Virus record (IMG/VR): IMGVR_UViG_3300034018_000736
Coordinates: 1 to 33,751 of that record
DNA: 33,751 nucleotides
Reading direction: 5' to 3' (one strand)
Source: a virus
Each line of letters begins with the position of its first letter. Within the stretch, counting starts at the first letter, position 1. A program made the translations under genes and the position numbers. The notes under the pieces were generated by a model that saw nothing but the letters and a program-made list of their open reading frames with translations, was not told where the DNA came from and made no database searches. This document shows positions 13,053 to 20,579 of the stretch, piece by piece.

Positions 13053-14031
13053 CGGGCTGCTGACGGGCACGGATCTCGAGGTGCGAATCGACCGCGAGAT
13101 CGACTACCACGGCGACGCCATGCTGCTGCCGGCTCATCGGCTCAGCGCCATCCTGCGGGCCGCGAGCGGCGACGAGGTGGTGCTGAAGGTTGGCGAGTCC
13201 AGCGTCACCGTGAAGTGTGGCTCTGGCTCGTGGACGCTGCCCACCGAAGACGCTGCAGAGTTCCCGACGTGGGACGCTGGCGATCTAAAGGCAATCTGCC
13301 GCCTGCCTGCGGATCAGTTCTGCCGGGCCGCCAAGGCCACGACGTACGCCACGGACACCGAAAGCAGCCGCTACGCACTGGGTGGCGTCATGCTTGACGT
13401 GGAGTCAACCGCAGACGGTTCGCGTCAGCATTGGGTTGGAACGGACGGGCGACGCCTGGCGTGCGTCGAGACTGAGAGCGACGATGCCGTTGACGCCTCG
13501 CAGACCATCGTGCCGGCCAGGCTGCTGGCGACGGTGGCAACCATGGCCACGGGTGACGGCAGCGTGCAGGTGGAGTCCAACGGCAAAGAAGTCCGCTTCT
13601 CACTGGACGGCTGCACGATTACGGGCCGGCTCGTGGACGGCCGCTATCCACGGTGGCGTGACGTTGTTGGCGAGGCGGAAGGTGAGCCCACCGTGATCGA
13701 CGTGGTTGAGCTGCTCCAGGCGGTGCGGTCTGCTGCCATCGTCACCAGTGAGCAGTCCAAGGGTATCTCGCTAACGTGGACGGCCAACACGCTGGTGCTC
13801 GTGGGCCGCTCGAGCGAGTACGGCGAGAGCAAGGTGATCTGCCCGACGATCGCGGCGGGCTCGACGGCGAGCACCAAGCTGGACCCGAAGTACCTGGCCC
13901 AGTTCTTGGCGAACCTGCCAGCCGACGAAGAGCCGCATGTTGACGTGTACGTGAAGGACGCCCAGAGCCGCGTGCTTCTACGCTGCGGCCCGTACACCGG
14001 CGTCATCATGCCGCTTGCGGAGGACGCCTGA
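12913..14031 (+). CDS. dnaN: DNA polymerase III beta subunit (sliding clamp), 372 aa
   Basis: Ring-shaped clamp that tethers DNA polymerase to DNA. Length (372) equals bacterial DnaN. Visible marks: the N-terminal LRAALADVLRAVPTRHAKPILGNVRL, then TGTDLEVRI; WVGTDGRRLACVE in domain 2; VDGRYPRWRDV at the domain 2-3 link; and the C-terminal VIMPLAEDA, matching the usual VMPxR/L end. AAAGGA lies just before the ATG at 12913. A phage-borne clamp is uncommon in a 34-kb temperate phage and suggests it replaces the host clamp or diverts host DNA polymerase. The stop overlaps the HTH gene (ATGATGG). Confidence 0.9.
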   Translation: MATATKERKTSGITLATSTLRAALADVLRAVPTRHAKPILGNVRLGDGLLTGTDLEVRIDREIDYHGDAMLLPAHRLSAILRAASGDEVVLKVGESSVTVKCGSGSWTLPTEDAAEFPTWDAGDLKAICRLPADQFCRAAKATTYATDTESSRYALGGVMLDVESTADGSRQHWVGTDGRRLACVETESDDAVDASQTIVPARLLATVATMATGDGSVQVESNGKEVRFSLDGCTITGRLVDGRYPRWRDVVGEAEGEPTVIDVVELLQAVRSAAIVTSEQSKGISLTWTANTLVLVGRSSEYGESKVICPTIAAGSTASTKLDPKYLAQFLANLPADEEPHVDVYVKDAQSRVLLRCGPYTGVIMPLAEDA

Positions 14032-14528
14032 TGGCTGTGGTTGATTGGCCGATGGTGTTTAGGCTGCGCGAGTCTGGATTGCCCAACAAGGAAATAGCAA
14101 AGCGAGTCGGTTGCTCTGTCGGCATTGTTGAGTCTGCGGCAGGCCGTTTTGGTTGGCCAAAGCGAAAGCCTGGGTGCCGCCGTGAAATCGACGTGGCCTT
14201 GCTGCGTGAATTGTGGGCGGCTGACATGACTCTTCGCCAGATCGGAAACCGCTTTGGCGTGAGCGAAAAGAGCATCCGTGCCTGGGGAAAGCGTTTTGGG
14301 CTGCCGCCACGATTTGAGTTCTGCGAAGAGGCACCGACTCCAGAGGAAGATGCTGCTTCGCTTGCAGGGCTGGCGTTGAGTCCGATGGTTGCTGAGCTAG
14401 CAAGGCCGATTCGTGAAAAGCACTACGAACAGCGACGGTCAGAAACCGAGGCGAACGCCGGGAGCAAGGCGAACTCTTGGCGGCGTGGCGAGTACCAGCC
14501 AAGTGGGGCACGGCATGTCCAAGCGTGA
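14031..14528 (+). CDS. Tandem helix-turn-helix protein, GcrA/resolvase-HTH-like, 165 aa
   Basis: Two similar HTH units are visible: residues 4-45 (MVFRLRESGLPNKEIAKRV, then GCSVGIVESAAGRFGWPKRKPG) and 50-90 (VALLRELWAADMTLRQIGNRF, then GVSEKSIRAWGKRFGLPPR). Both end in a -GRFG/-KRFG and a basic Pro-rich turn, as in GcrA-type and homeodomain-like resolvase HTHs. The C-terminal 65 residues are polar and disordered-looking. It is likely a DNA-binding regulator, possibly of late genes (position at the end of the early region). That role is inferred. Confidence 0.65.
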   Translation: MAVVDWPMVFRLRESGLPNKEIAKRVGCSVGIVESAAGRFGWPKRKPGCRREIDVALLRELWAADMTLRQIGNRFGVSEKSIRAWGKRFGLPPRFEFCEEAPTPEEDAASLAGLALSPMVAELARPIREKHYEQRRSETEANAGSKANSWRRGEYQPSGARHVQA

Positions 14529-14760
14529 CATCGTGGAGCGGCTTCGCAACTGGCGAACCGTGCATCTGGCACGGCTGCACCTACTCATGGAAGAGGCCGC
14601 AGACGAGATGGAGCGGCTGCGTCTCACCGCAGACGAGCGCGAAGCTGTGGCGTACTATCTCGGCACTGGTGGCCCGTACAACGTGGACCGCACGCTAGTT
14701 GCGTTGCTATCCAGAACGGGATCAGATGGCGCGAAAACTGGCGACGATTCACAGGAGTAA
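14515..14760 (+). CDS. Small helical hypothetical protein, 81 aa
   Basis: ATG 14515 overlaps the previous gene by 14 nt; a longer in-frame start at 14413 would overlap more and lacks support. The pattern KRDIVERLRNW----LARLHLLMEEAADEMERLR resembles small phage proteins with a DIVERLR...ADEIERLR pattern (family of unknown function). The tail is polar. Function unknown. Confidence 0.5.
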   Translation: MSKRDIVERLRNWRTVHLARLHLLMEEAADEMERLRLTADEREAVAYYLGTGGPYNVDRTLVALLSRTGSDGAKTGDDSQE

Positions 14761-14783
14761 CGCTACGCGGTCTGCTAGATCGT

Positions 14784-14802
14784 ACTCTAGCGGCCGTAGA
14801 GT
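14784..14802. promoter_or_regulatory. Operator-like inverted repeat before the 14851 gene
   Basis: ACTCTA (14784-14789) and TAGAGT (14797-14802) are perfect 6-bp arms around a GC-rich 7-nt spacer in a 90-bp gap. The right arm resembles a -10 box (TAGAGT also serves at 7314), but no matching -35 is seen. It may be a regulatory site or an mRNA hairpin. Confidence 0.35.
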
Positions 14803-14850
14803 CAGATTGTGCCGACAAGTGAGAACACGCAGGATCAGGAGCGGCGAACA

Positions 14851-15162
14851 ATGAACACTGACAACACGCAGGACGGTGCCGAGCCGTCTCCTGCATCCGC
14901 TGGTTCTCAGCCGGTGGCGTATGAGGTTTGGTGGGATGGCGCGGCACGCCAGCCTTATTTTGTTTCCGCCGACGAGAAGCCATCTGGCAACTGGACGCCA
15001 GCACCGCGAATCGTCCCGCTCTACCGCCAGCCGCATCCCGCGCTCACCGACGAGGAGAGGGAGGCGGTGGAATATGTCGAACTCTTGCTCAAGTGCGAGA
15101 GTCACCCAGTGTGCAGCAGGCACGTGGACACACTCCGCTCGATGCTGAGGCGGCTTGGATGA
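14851..15162 (+). CDS. Hypothetical protein, 103 aa
   Basis: ATG 14851 has AGGAG 9 nt upstream; an upstream GTG in frame (14809) was rejected. The layout QPVAYEVWWDG, then PRIVPLYRQPHPALTDEEREAVEYVELLL resembles small phage proteins that carry QPVAW...PLYxxPxPxLTDEEREAI. These are of unknown function. The protein is probably a small beta part followed by a helix. A 278-bp intergenic region follows. Confidence 0.5.
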   Translation: MNTDNTQDGAEPSPASAGSQPVAYEVWWDGAARQPYFVSADEKPSGNWTPAPRIVPLYRQPHPALTDEEREAVEYVELLLKCESHPVCSRHVDTLRSMLRRLG

Positions 15163-15440
15163 GAACCAGTAAGTATGCGGACCCGTATATCCGCCACCGC
15201 TGGCCATATATCTCCAAGCTGTCATCGCCGTGCAGCCGCTAGACGCATGCTTGCCGCGCTAACGCAGAATATCTGCCGCATATCTCGCAGTCGTGTCACG
15301 CCCCGCGACACGATGGCTGAACGTATGTCAAAAGCAACGAAAAGCGAACACTTTTGCATACAAGTTGGGCGGCCCTGACTGCTTGACACGCTTGGCATCC
15401 TGCTGGCTGTGGATTTGTTCCCAGTCACAGGAGGACTGCT
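15163..15440 (+). other. Intergenic region with ATATC repeats and a hairpin
   Basis: No credible gene is seen. Four ATATC-bearing copies (ATATC at 15187, 15208, 15269, 15280) lie at spacings of 21, 61 and 11 bp. A 7-bp hairpin TCGTGTC/GACACGA (15291-15297 with 15307-15313) follows. A TTGACA at 15383 lacks a good -10 partner. AGGAGG at 15429-15434 serves the next gene. Confidence 0.4.
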
Positions 15441-15737
15441 ATGCGTTTCGTTTTGCTTCTCGCCGCCCTGGCGTTCGCTTCCGTTGCCAACGCCGATACC
15501 ACCGTGGTGGCTCGTCGTGGCTCTGTCATCAGTGCCCAGGACCACGCCGTCGTGATCGCTCGCCGTGGCTCGCTTGTGCATTCCAGCTGCGGCCAGTACG
15601 AGGGCATTGGCACGGGCTCGACGCCAGAGGCCGCCCGGCGCAACTGCTGCTTCTTCGGGAAGCGCGTCATTGTTGAGGAAGGCGTGGCGTACTCGCCCGT
15701 CGCTCGTCGCTGGTTCGCGGTGATTCGCTACCGCTGA
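15441..15737 (+). CDS. Small secreted protein with Cys-Cys core, 98 aa
   Basis: AGGAGG 6 nt before the ATG fixes the start. Residues 1-19 are a Sec signal peptide (RFVLLLAALAFASVANA, cleavage after ANA). The mature part has two short VARRGS / IARRGS repeats, then CGQYEGIGTGSTPEAARRNCCFFGKR. I remember the Y/F-EG-G-----AA---CC pattern from short exported planctomycete proteins. It stands alone behind a long intergenic region, so it may have its own promoter and be a lysogenic-conversion or envelope-acting gene. Both are inference. Confidence 0.6.
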   Translation: MRFVLLLAALAFASVANADTTVVARRGSVISAQDHAVVIARRGSLVHSSCGQYEGIGTGSTPEAARRNCCFFGKRVIVEEGVAYSPVARRWFAVIRYR

Positions 15738-16138
15738 TGCACGCCGTGTCGTTCACCGTCGCAGGGCAGCCCGTCCCACAGCCGAGGCCGCGAGTCTCGA
15801 CTGCGGGCGGGTTCGCCCGTGCGTACGTGCCAGGGCAGCACCCAGTGCATGCCTACCGCGAGGCCATCGCAGCAGCTGCTCGAGCGGCTGGGCTCACGAC
15901 AACCGGCGAGGTGCTCAACGTCGTGATTGATGCGGTGTTTGAGCGGCCGAAGTCGCACCTACTGAAGAGCGGCGTCAAACCCGACGCGCCGAAGCTGCCT
16001 AGGCCCGACGTAGACAACATCGCCAAGGCCGTGCTGGACGCACTGCAGGAAGTGATGGGCGATGACTCGCTGGTGGGCCGGTTGGTGGTGGAGAAGTCCT
16101 ACGGAACGGAGGCACGGACTACCGTGCGAGTGTCGTGA
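15737..16138 (+). CDS. rusA: RusA-family Holliday junction resolvase, 133 aa
   Basis: Cuts four-way DNA junctions in recombination or before packaging. The family marks are present: the N-terminal FTVAGQPVPQPRPR strand with conserved Pro/Arg, and PRPDVDNIAKAVLDAL, with Asp91, Asp93 and Asp101, followed by GDDS and Lys120. Length fits RusA (about 120-135). The start shares a base with the preceding TGA. With RecT it completes a small recombination set. Confidence 0.85.
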   Translation: MHAVSFTVAGQPVPQPRPRVSTAGGFARAYVPGQHPVHAYREAIAAAARAAGLTTTGEVLNVVIDAVFERPKSHLLKSGVKPDAPKLPRPDVDNIAKAVLDALQEVMGDDSLVGRLVVEKSYGTEARTTVRVS

Positions 16139-16665
16139 GCAACGCCAGCCTGTACCGATACCTGACGTATCACTGCGTCCATTACCCAGTTCGTCATTAC
16201 CTTGAGATCGGCACGCGAGACGGTGACAGCCTGCGAGTCGTGCTTGAGAACACTTCCGGGCTTCAGTCTGTGTGGGTCGCTGATATGTGGGGCACCGACT
16301 ACGGCGGAAGCGGGCGTGGCAACCACGAGCACATTGACCAGCTGCTGGACGATTTCAACTTTGACGGCCGTCGTGCGTTTCTTGATGGCAACAGCCAAGA
16401 CACGATTCCGGCGTTGATGCCAGAGAAGGCCGACGCTTTCGACTTGGTGCTCGTTGACGGCGACCACTCATACGAAGGCGGAATGGCTGACCTTGTGAAC
16501 GTGTGGCCGTTGGTAAAGCCTGGCGGTGCAGTCGTGTTCCACGACATAACTCACCCGGCTCACTTGGACTTGCAGCGGTGCTTTGATGAGTTCGTGGCGT
16601 CCAAGAATGCGCCGCACGAAATCATTGCTGAGCCATATGGCGCGGGAGTCGCGTGGAAACGATGA
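16135..16665 (+). CDS. Class I SAM-dependent methyltransferase, 176 aa
   Basis: A Rossmann methyltransferase of the Methyltransf_24 kind: motif I HYLEIGTRDGDSL near residues 21-34, an acidic WVADMWGTDYGG, FDLVLVDGDHSYEGGMADLVNVWPLVKPGGAVVFHDI in the middle, where motif IV (VDGDHSYE) and the post-II loop are clear. GTG 16135 overlaps the rusA stop. The substrate is not readable; neighbouring glycosyltransferase suggests sugar or glycan O-methylation, which is inference. Confidence 0.75.
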   Translation: MSNASLYRYLTYHCVHYPVRHYLEIGTRDGDSLRVVLENTSGLQSVWVADMWGTDYGGSGRGNHEHIDQLLDDFNFDGRRAFLDGNSQDTIPALMPEKADAFDLVLVDGDHSYEGGMADLVNVWPLVKPGGAVVFHDITHPAHLDLQRCFDEFVASKNAPHEIIAEPYGAGVAWKR

Positions 16666-17570
16666 ATCTTCCAGCACACCTATGGCATCCGTACGAGTTG
16701 TTTGGCGAGTCATACGCCCAGCGTGTCAAAGAGGGCGCTGCCCGGCTGCGAAACTCACGGATTGCTTTCGTGGGCCTTGCCCGAAACTGTGCCGTGCGAC
16801 TTGCTCAGAACCTTGGCCACCTTGAGCAGCTGCAGGATCTGTGCGGCTCGTGGTCGCTGCACATTGAGAGCAACGACTGCGAAGACGCCACACTAGACGT
16901 GCTGCACGACTACTGCCGCGAGAAGCCGCAGGCCACGTTTCACTATCAAATCCTAGGACGCGAGCATTACGGCGCAGAGTTCGCTGGGCGTCGCACGATC
17001 GCCTTGGCTGAATACCGCGACTCATGCCAGCGGTGGGTACGGGCCTGCTCGCATGACGCGGACTATGTGGTCGTGATTGACTGGGACGCATGGGGAGGCT
17101 GGAACCATCACGGCGTGCTCAACGGTTTTGGCTGGCTCGTTGAGTTACCGGGTGCGTACGGCATGGCCAGCGTGTCGCTCAATGAGTGGAAAATGATTTC
17201 GATGGGCGACGATGGCAAGCCAACTCTAGGGAACGGGTGGACGCACTATGACGCCTGGGCCTTGCGTGGCGTTGGTCAGTCTGGTTGCTACTTCGATGAC
17301 TACACGGCCGGGCTAGGCGGCTGGAAACACCAATGGCTGCCGCCGGTTGGCTCGCCGCCCGTGCTCGTCTCGTCTGCGTTTGGGGGCATGTGCATCTACC
17401 GCACCGATGCCTATCTGAAGGGAACGTATGACGGCGTGAGAGACTGCGAGCACGTCCCCTTCCATCAAAGCATCGCTAGAGCCACGGGCCAGCACCTGTA
17501 CCTAAACCCGTCGCAGCGGATGCTGATGAGTTGGATGCCTGAGCCATGCGTGGAATCACCTCAACCATAA
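16662..17570 (+). CDS. Putative glycosyltransferase (GT-A-like with D-x-D), 302 aa
   Basis: ATG 16662 overlaps the methyltransferase stop (ATGA); a GTG at 16653 is the alternative. The protein opens with RIAFVGLARNCAVRLAQNLGHL and IESNDCEDATLDVL, and has YVVVIDWDAWGG, a D-x-D metal/nucleotide-sugar motif. Later come SAFGGMCIYR and CEHVPFHQSI, with His-bearing ends. This order resembles GT69/CMT1-like mannosyltransferases. It probably modifies host surface glycans or virion proteins together with the adjacent methyltransferase. The target is unknown. Confidence 0.65.
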   Translation: MNLPAHLWHPYELFGESYAQRVKEGAARLRNSRIAFVGLARNCAVRLAQNLGHLEQLQDLCGSWSLHIESNDCEDATLDVLHDYCREKPQATFHYQILGREHYGAEFAGRRTIALAEYRDSCQRWVRACSHDADYVVVIDWDAWGGWNHHGVLNGFGWLVELPGAYGMASVSLNEWKMISMGDDGKPTLGNGWTHYDAWALRGVGQSGCYFDDYTAGLGGWKHQWLPPVGSPPVLVSSAFGGMCIYRTDAYLKGTYDGVRDCEHVPFHQSIARATGQHLYLNPSQRMLMSWMPEPCVESPQP

Positions 17571-17926
17571 GCGTGGCCGCGTTCCACGCCGACTGGATGA
17601 CTCACATGCCCATGCGGGCACTCTGTGAGCGTTGGACGATTTCCCGTGATCAGGTCATCCGCCTGGCCGTGGTGTGGGAGTTGCCCAGACGCCACGACAG
17701 GAAGCTCAGGGCAAAGCCGCTCAGGCAGCGAGATCCCACAACGACAGAGATTCAGCAGGCGTGCATCCGCATCCAGGCGACGTGGAGCAAAGACGTGGAA
17801 GAAGAGCGGCGAGTTGTGAAGTCTCAGGCGTTTTCGATGAAGCGGATACCGCTCGACAGCGCGACTCGTTCGCAAATCGACGTGGAATACAACGGCGACT
17901 GTGACGTGTGGGAGGAACGACCGTGA
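17546..17926 (+). CDS. Hypothetical protein with an HTH-like segment, 126 aa
   Basis: ATG 17546 overlaps the previous gene by 25 nt; ATG 17597 is a shorter alternative. Residues 20-50 (MPMRALCERWTISRDQVIRLAVVWELPRR) look like an HTH with a basic follow-up. The C-terminal half (TTTEIQQACIRIQATWSKDVEEERR) is helical. It may be a small regulator. GTG of the next gene overlaps its stop. Confidence 0.45.
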   Translation: MRGITSTISVAAFHADWMTHMPMRALCERWTISRDQVIRLAVVWELPRRHDRKLRAKPLRQRDPTTTEIQQACIRIQATWSKDVEEERRVVKSQAFSMKRIPLDSATRSQIDVEYNGDCDVWEERP

Positions 17927-18195
17927 ACGCACCGAAAGGCAAGGAAGACGTGCTGCGGCGCATCGTCATCGAGTATGGGCAGCTGTACGCCTACATCTAC
18001 ATGACCGATGGAAACGGGAAACTGCTGGACGAAGAGGTTTTTAAGCAGCCCTTCCGGCTGGAGCGAAAGGAAGCCCACGAGGAGGCCAAAGACGCCTACG
18101 ACGCTGCCTACGACTGGATGAACGAAATCGTGAACGTGACGCCGCCACTGCAAGGAGACGAGGACGGCGGGGCAGAATCAGAAGCGGAGGACTAG
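17923..18195 (+). CDS. Acidic hypothetical protein, 90 aa
   Basis: GTG 17923 overlaps the preceding stop and has GGGAGGA at suitable distance, so it is preferred to a start at 17908. The body is charged and helical (EEAHEEAKDAYDAAYDWMNEIVN-like region) and the C-terminus is strongly acidic (DEDGGAESEAED). No family recognised. Confidence 0.45.
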   Translation: MNAPKGKEDVLRRIVIEYGQLYAYIYMTDGNGKLLDEEVFKQPFRLERKEAHEEAKDAYDAAYDWMNEIVNVTPPLQGDEDGGAESEAED

Positions 18196-18197
18196 CC

Positions 18198-18500
18198 ATG
18201 CCAGCGTATGAAGCCACGCCCGCCGAGCTCGAGCAGTACGGATCGAAACTCACGATATGGCAGCAACTCGCCCTGCTGCAGGCTTGGTCGCCGCTCATTG
18301 GCTACGGCCAGCGGTTCATCAACGAGGCAGACCCGTACAAGCGAAGCATCATCGTCAGTGATGCTTCCGAGTGGCTTGCGTCCAAGACAAACGCCCAGGC
18401 CGATGACCAGCTGGTGCGTCTGCTTGGCGACTTGCTGAAGACTAAGCAAGGCGAAGCCTTGGTCCGGTGGTGCCTGCTGCAAGTGGAGGCCGTCCGTTGA
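18198..18500 (+). CDS. Hypothetical alpha-helical protein, 100 aa
   Basis: Starts 3 nt after the previous stop. Predicted all-alpha (LTIWQQLALLQAWSPLIGYGQRF, then ASEWLASKT and LVRLLGDLLKTKQGEALVRWCLLQVE), without signal or membrane segment. It overlaps the next gene by 4 nt (TTGA). Function unknown; its position is before the lysis-type block. Confidence 0.5.
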   Translation: MPAYEATPAELEQYGSKLTIWQQLALLQAWSPLIGYGQRFINEADPYKRSIIVSDASEWLASKTNAQADDQLVRLLGDLLKTKQGEALVRWCLLQVEAVR

Positions 18501-19105
18501 GCGATGATTCAATCATACGCCTTGCAGCCGTGGTGGCGGCGGTTGCTCTGCTGGCCGCCCCGTATCGGGAAACAATCGCTGGCTGGCTCTCTCAGGCCGC
18601 CGAAGCCTGCTACGCCAAGCGTTCCGCGCTAAGCAGAATCGCAGCAGCGCTGCTGATTCTCGCGGCGGCATGGGGGCAGATCCCGATGCCCAAGCTTCCG
18701 GCGGCTCCTGCCGTCACTGTGGACGTGGAGACTCCGAGCGTGGAGATGCAGCAGCTGGTGCGGCCAGTGGCCGAGTCCCTTAAGGCGTTGCCAATGGGCG
18801 ACCGCATGCTGTGGGCTCAGACGTGGAACAAAGCCGCCACCGTCGTGGCCGGCGACGCCGTGACCACCGAAGTGGCCTTCACCGACACCCGCTCGCTGCG
18901 GATGTTCACCACGCTGGCCATAGAAATCGCGTGGCGTCGCATCGGGCAGCATGCACCAGGCTCAGTGGCAGGGCTCAGGGAGGCCGTGGAGGCCGCCTAC
19001 GGGCAGGCTATTGGCGTGGACGTGGTTTCGGTCACGGCTGACGTGCGAAGCCGTTACGCAGCCTTTGCCAAGGCCGTGGCGTGGGCCGGCGTCAACGGAG
19101 GCTGA
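18497..19105 (+). CDS. Membrane protein with N-terminal transmembrane helices, 202 aa
   Basis: TTG 18497 overlaps the previous stop (TTGA), with GTGGAGG upstream; a start at 18467 is less likely. Two hydrophobic stretches lie near the N-terminus (LAAVVAAVALLAAPYR and IAAALLILAAAWGQI), separated by a short basic loop, then a Pro/Val-rich hinge and a soluble domain of about 130 residues. Position just before the papain-like protease suggests a lysis or membrane-anchored role. No known holin or spanin family is recognised. Confidence 0.5.
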   Translation: MSDDSIIRLAAVVAAVALLAAPYRETIAGWLSQAAEACYAKRSALSRIAAALLILAAAWGQIPMPKLPAAPAVTVDVETPSVEMQQLVRPVAESLKALPMGDRMLWAQTWNKAATVVAGDAVTTEVAFTDTRSLRMFTTLAIEIAWRRIGQHAPGSVAGLREAVEAAYGQAIGVDVVSVTADVRSRYAAFAKAVAWAGVNGG

Positions 19106-19108
19106 CGC

Positions 19109-20029
19109 ATGACCGAGCACGGCATGGGCTATGTGCCCGACCCGGAAGGCTCTGAGGCGTTCGTGGCAACGCTGCCACACCCAACGCTTGCATCAGCCGG
19201 GCCTGACCTCAAGGCCGCTGACCAAGACGTGATGCTGTACCCGGCCCTGCTTCAGTGCATGCCGTCCTGGCGTCGAGGCTCGCAGGGAAACGTTGGAAGT
19301 TGCGTTGGCTGGGGCGCGTCGCTCGCAGTAGACGTGCTCGCTGCGACGGACATCCATTGGCGGAAAGAGCCCGAAGCGTGGAACGGCCGCACGATCGAGG
19401 CCAGTTTGTATGGTTTTTCGCGCGTCGAGGCTCGCGGGCAGAAGACAAACACGGGCGGCGACGGCAGCACGGGATTCCACGCAGCCAAGAGCATCCGCGA
19501 CTATGGTGCCCTGCACTACGGCGTGGACTACGGCGGCACTGTGTTCGACAAGCACAGCAGTCAGCGGGAACGCGACTGGGGCCGCAACGGCGTGCCCGAC
19601 GTGCTTGAGCGGTTCGCCAAGGAAAGGCGTTGCTCTGAGACAACGCTAGCCACGTCGTTTGTGGAGGCGGCGAAAGCCATCAGCAACGGCTACCCGGTTG
19701 TCGTGTGCAGCGGCCAGGGCTTCAGCATGAGCCGAGACGCTGACGGCTTTTGTAAGCCGGGTGGCGTCTGGTGGCACTGCATGTGCTTCATCGGCGTGCG
19801 GTTTGGCAAGCGTCCTGGCCTGCTCTGTGCCAACTCGTGGGGAGACAGCAACACGGTTGGCAAGCACTTCCCCGAGACGATGCCGGATGTCGTCCGTAAG
19901 TGCTCTTTCTGGGTGGATGCCGACGTGTGCGACCGCATGCTCAGCGGACGCGATTCCTACGTCTACGCCGGGTACAGCGGGTTTAAGCCAACGGCGATGC
20001 CTGACAACTGGCTGCGAGGTGTGCTGTGA
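19109..20029 (+). CDS. Papain-like (C1-type) cysteine protease, 306 aa
   Basis: The four papain-fold catalytic positions are present in order: Gln59 (oxyanion hole), Cys65 in GNVGSCVGWGASLAVD, His223 in GVWWHCMCFIGV and Asn242 in CANSWGDS. Q-to-C spacing of 6 equals papain, and Asn is in the standard NSWG context. There is no signal peptide. Phage papain-fold enzymes include peptidoglycan hydrolases, but this C1-type active site is a true protease signature. It lies between membrane proteins in a lysis-like block, so an endolysin, a virion protease or a host-directed protease are options. It is coupled to the lipoprotein gene (GTGA). Confidence 0.75.
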   Translation: MTEHGMGYVPDPEGSEAFVATLPHPTLASAGPDLKAADQDVMLYPALLQCMPSWRRGSQGNVGSCVGWGASLAVDVLAATDIHWRKEPEAWNGRTIEASLYGFSRVEARGQKTNTGGDGSTGFHAAKSIRDYGALHYGVDYGGTVFDKHSSQRERDWGRNGVPDVLERFAKERRCSETTLATSFVEAAKAISNGYPVVVCSGQGFSMSRDADGFCKPGGVWWHCMCFIGVRFGKRPGLLCANSWGDSNTVGKHFPETMPDVVRKCSFWVDADVCDRMLSGRDSYVYAGYSGFKPTAMPDNWLRGVL

Positions 20030-20265
20030 GGTTTCTGATCTGCCTGCTCGTTGTTGTGATCGGATGCGTGGCAACGCTGCCTGACGATCACGGCGTTTCG
20101 GCTGACATGGCCTGCGAGACAGCCCGCATAGTGGTGCAGCTGCGGCACGAGATCGCCCCGACGCCGGCCAGCGACAAGTGTGACAACTGCGATGGCACGG
20201 GCACCATTGGCGACGGCCGTATTGCCCTGCCTTGCCCTGTCTGCAAAGGAACGGGCAAGAAATGA
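20026..20265 (+). CDS. Lipoprotein with DnaJ-like zinc motif, 79 aa
   Basis: GTG 20026 overlaps the protease stop. Residues 1-14 (FLICLLVVVIGC) form a lipobox signal (VVIGC, lipidated Cys). The C-terminal CDNCDGTGTIGDGR, then CPVCKGTGKK is a pair of CxxCxGxG zinc motifs as in the DnaJ central domain. All four zinc cysteines are present. A 40-residue polar linker separates the two. The product should be a membrane-anchored, zinc-stabilised small protein, perhaps an outer spanin-like part or a partner of the protease (inference). Confidence 0.65.
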   Translation: MRFLICLLVVVIGCVATLPDDHGVSADMACETARIVVQLRHEIAPTPASDKCDNCDGTGTIGDGRIALPCPVCKGTGKK

Positions 20266-20579
20266 CACGGGAAGAACTTGTTGCCGACGTGTGGGACTCG
20301 CTGCCGATGCGTAAGCATCTAATAGGCCGTGAGCGTGTTGGCCGCATTGTGGAGCGGGCTTTGAGGGAATGGCCCATTCCGGTGCTGTACCAGTGCGACG
20401 CCAAGCAAACCGAGGTGGTAGCCAAACACTTCGCACGGCGTCTTGAACGCCAGGAGCGTGAGTACGGCATGGGCTTTCTGGCCAGCATCATCCTGGCGGC
20501 CATCATCAGCGAGATCGTCAAGAAAATCGTGCAGCGGTGGCTGGATAATCGTGGCGAGATGCTGGAGGCCATGCAGTGA
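20262..20579 (+). CDS. Hypothetical protein with C-terminal transmembrane helix, 105 aa
   Basis: ATGA overlap with the lipoprotein gene. Residues 1-75 are soluble and basic/acidic mixed (ELVADVWDSLPMRKHLIGRERVGRIVERAL...). Residues 77-92 (GMGFLASIILAAIISEIVKKIV) form a single membrane helix flanked by basic residues. Type and position fit a lysis-block protein such as a holin partner. No known family recognised. Confidence 0.5.
   Translation: MTREELVADVWDSLPMRKHLIGRERVGRIVERALREWPIPVLYQCDAKQTEVVAKHFARRLERQEREYGMGFLASIILAAIISEIVKKIVQRWLDNRGEMLEAMQ

Noticed and set aside
15383-15410. Promoter from TTGACA at 15383
   Set aside because: No acceptable -10 at 16-18 nt spacing.
15293-15676. 127-codon + strand frame over the intergenic gap and the secreted protein gene
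   Set aside because: Different frame from the signal-peptide gene with a strong ribosome site; no start signal and random composition.
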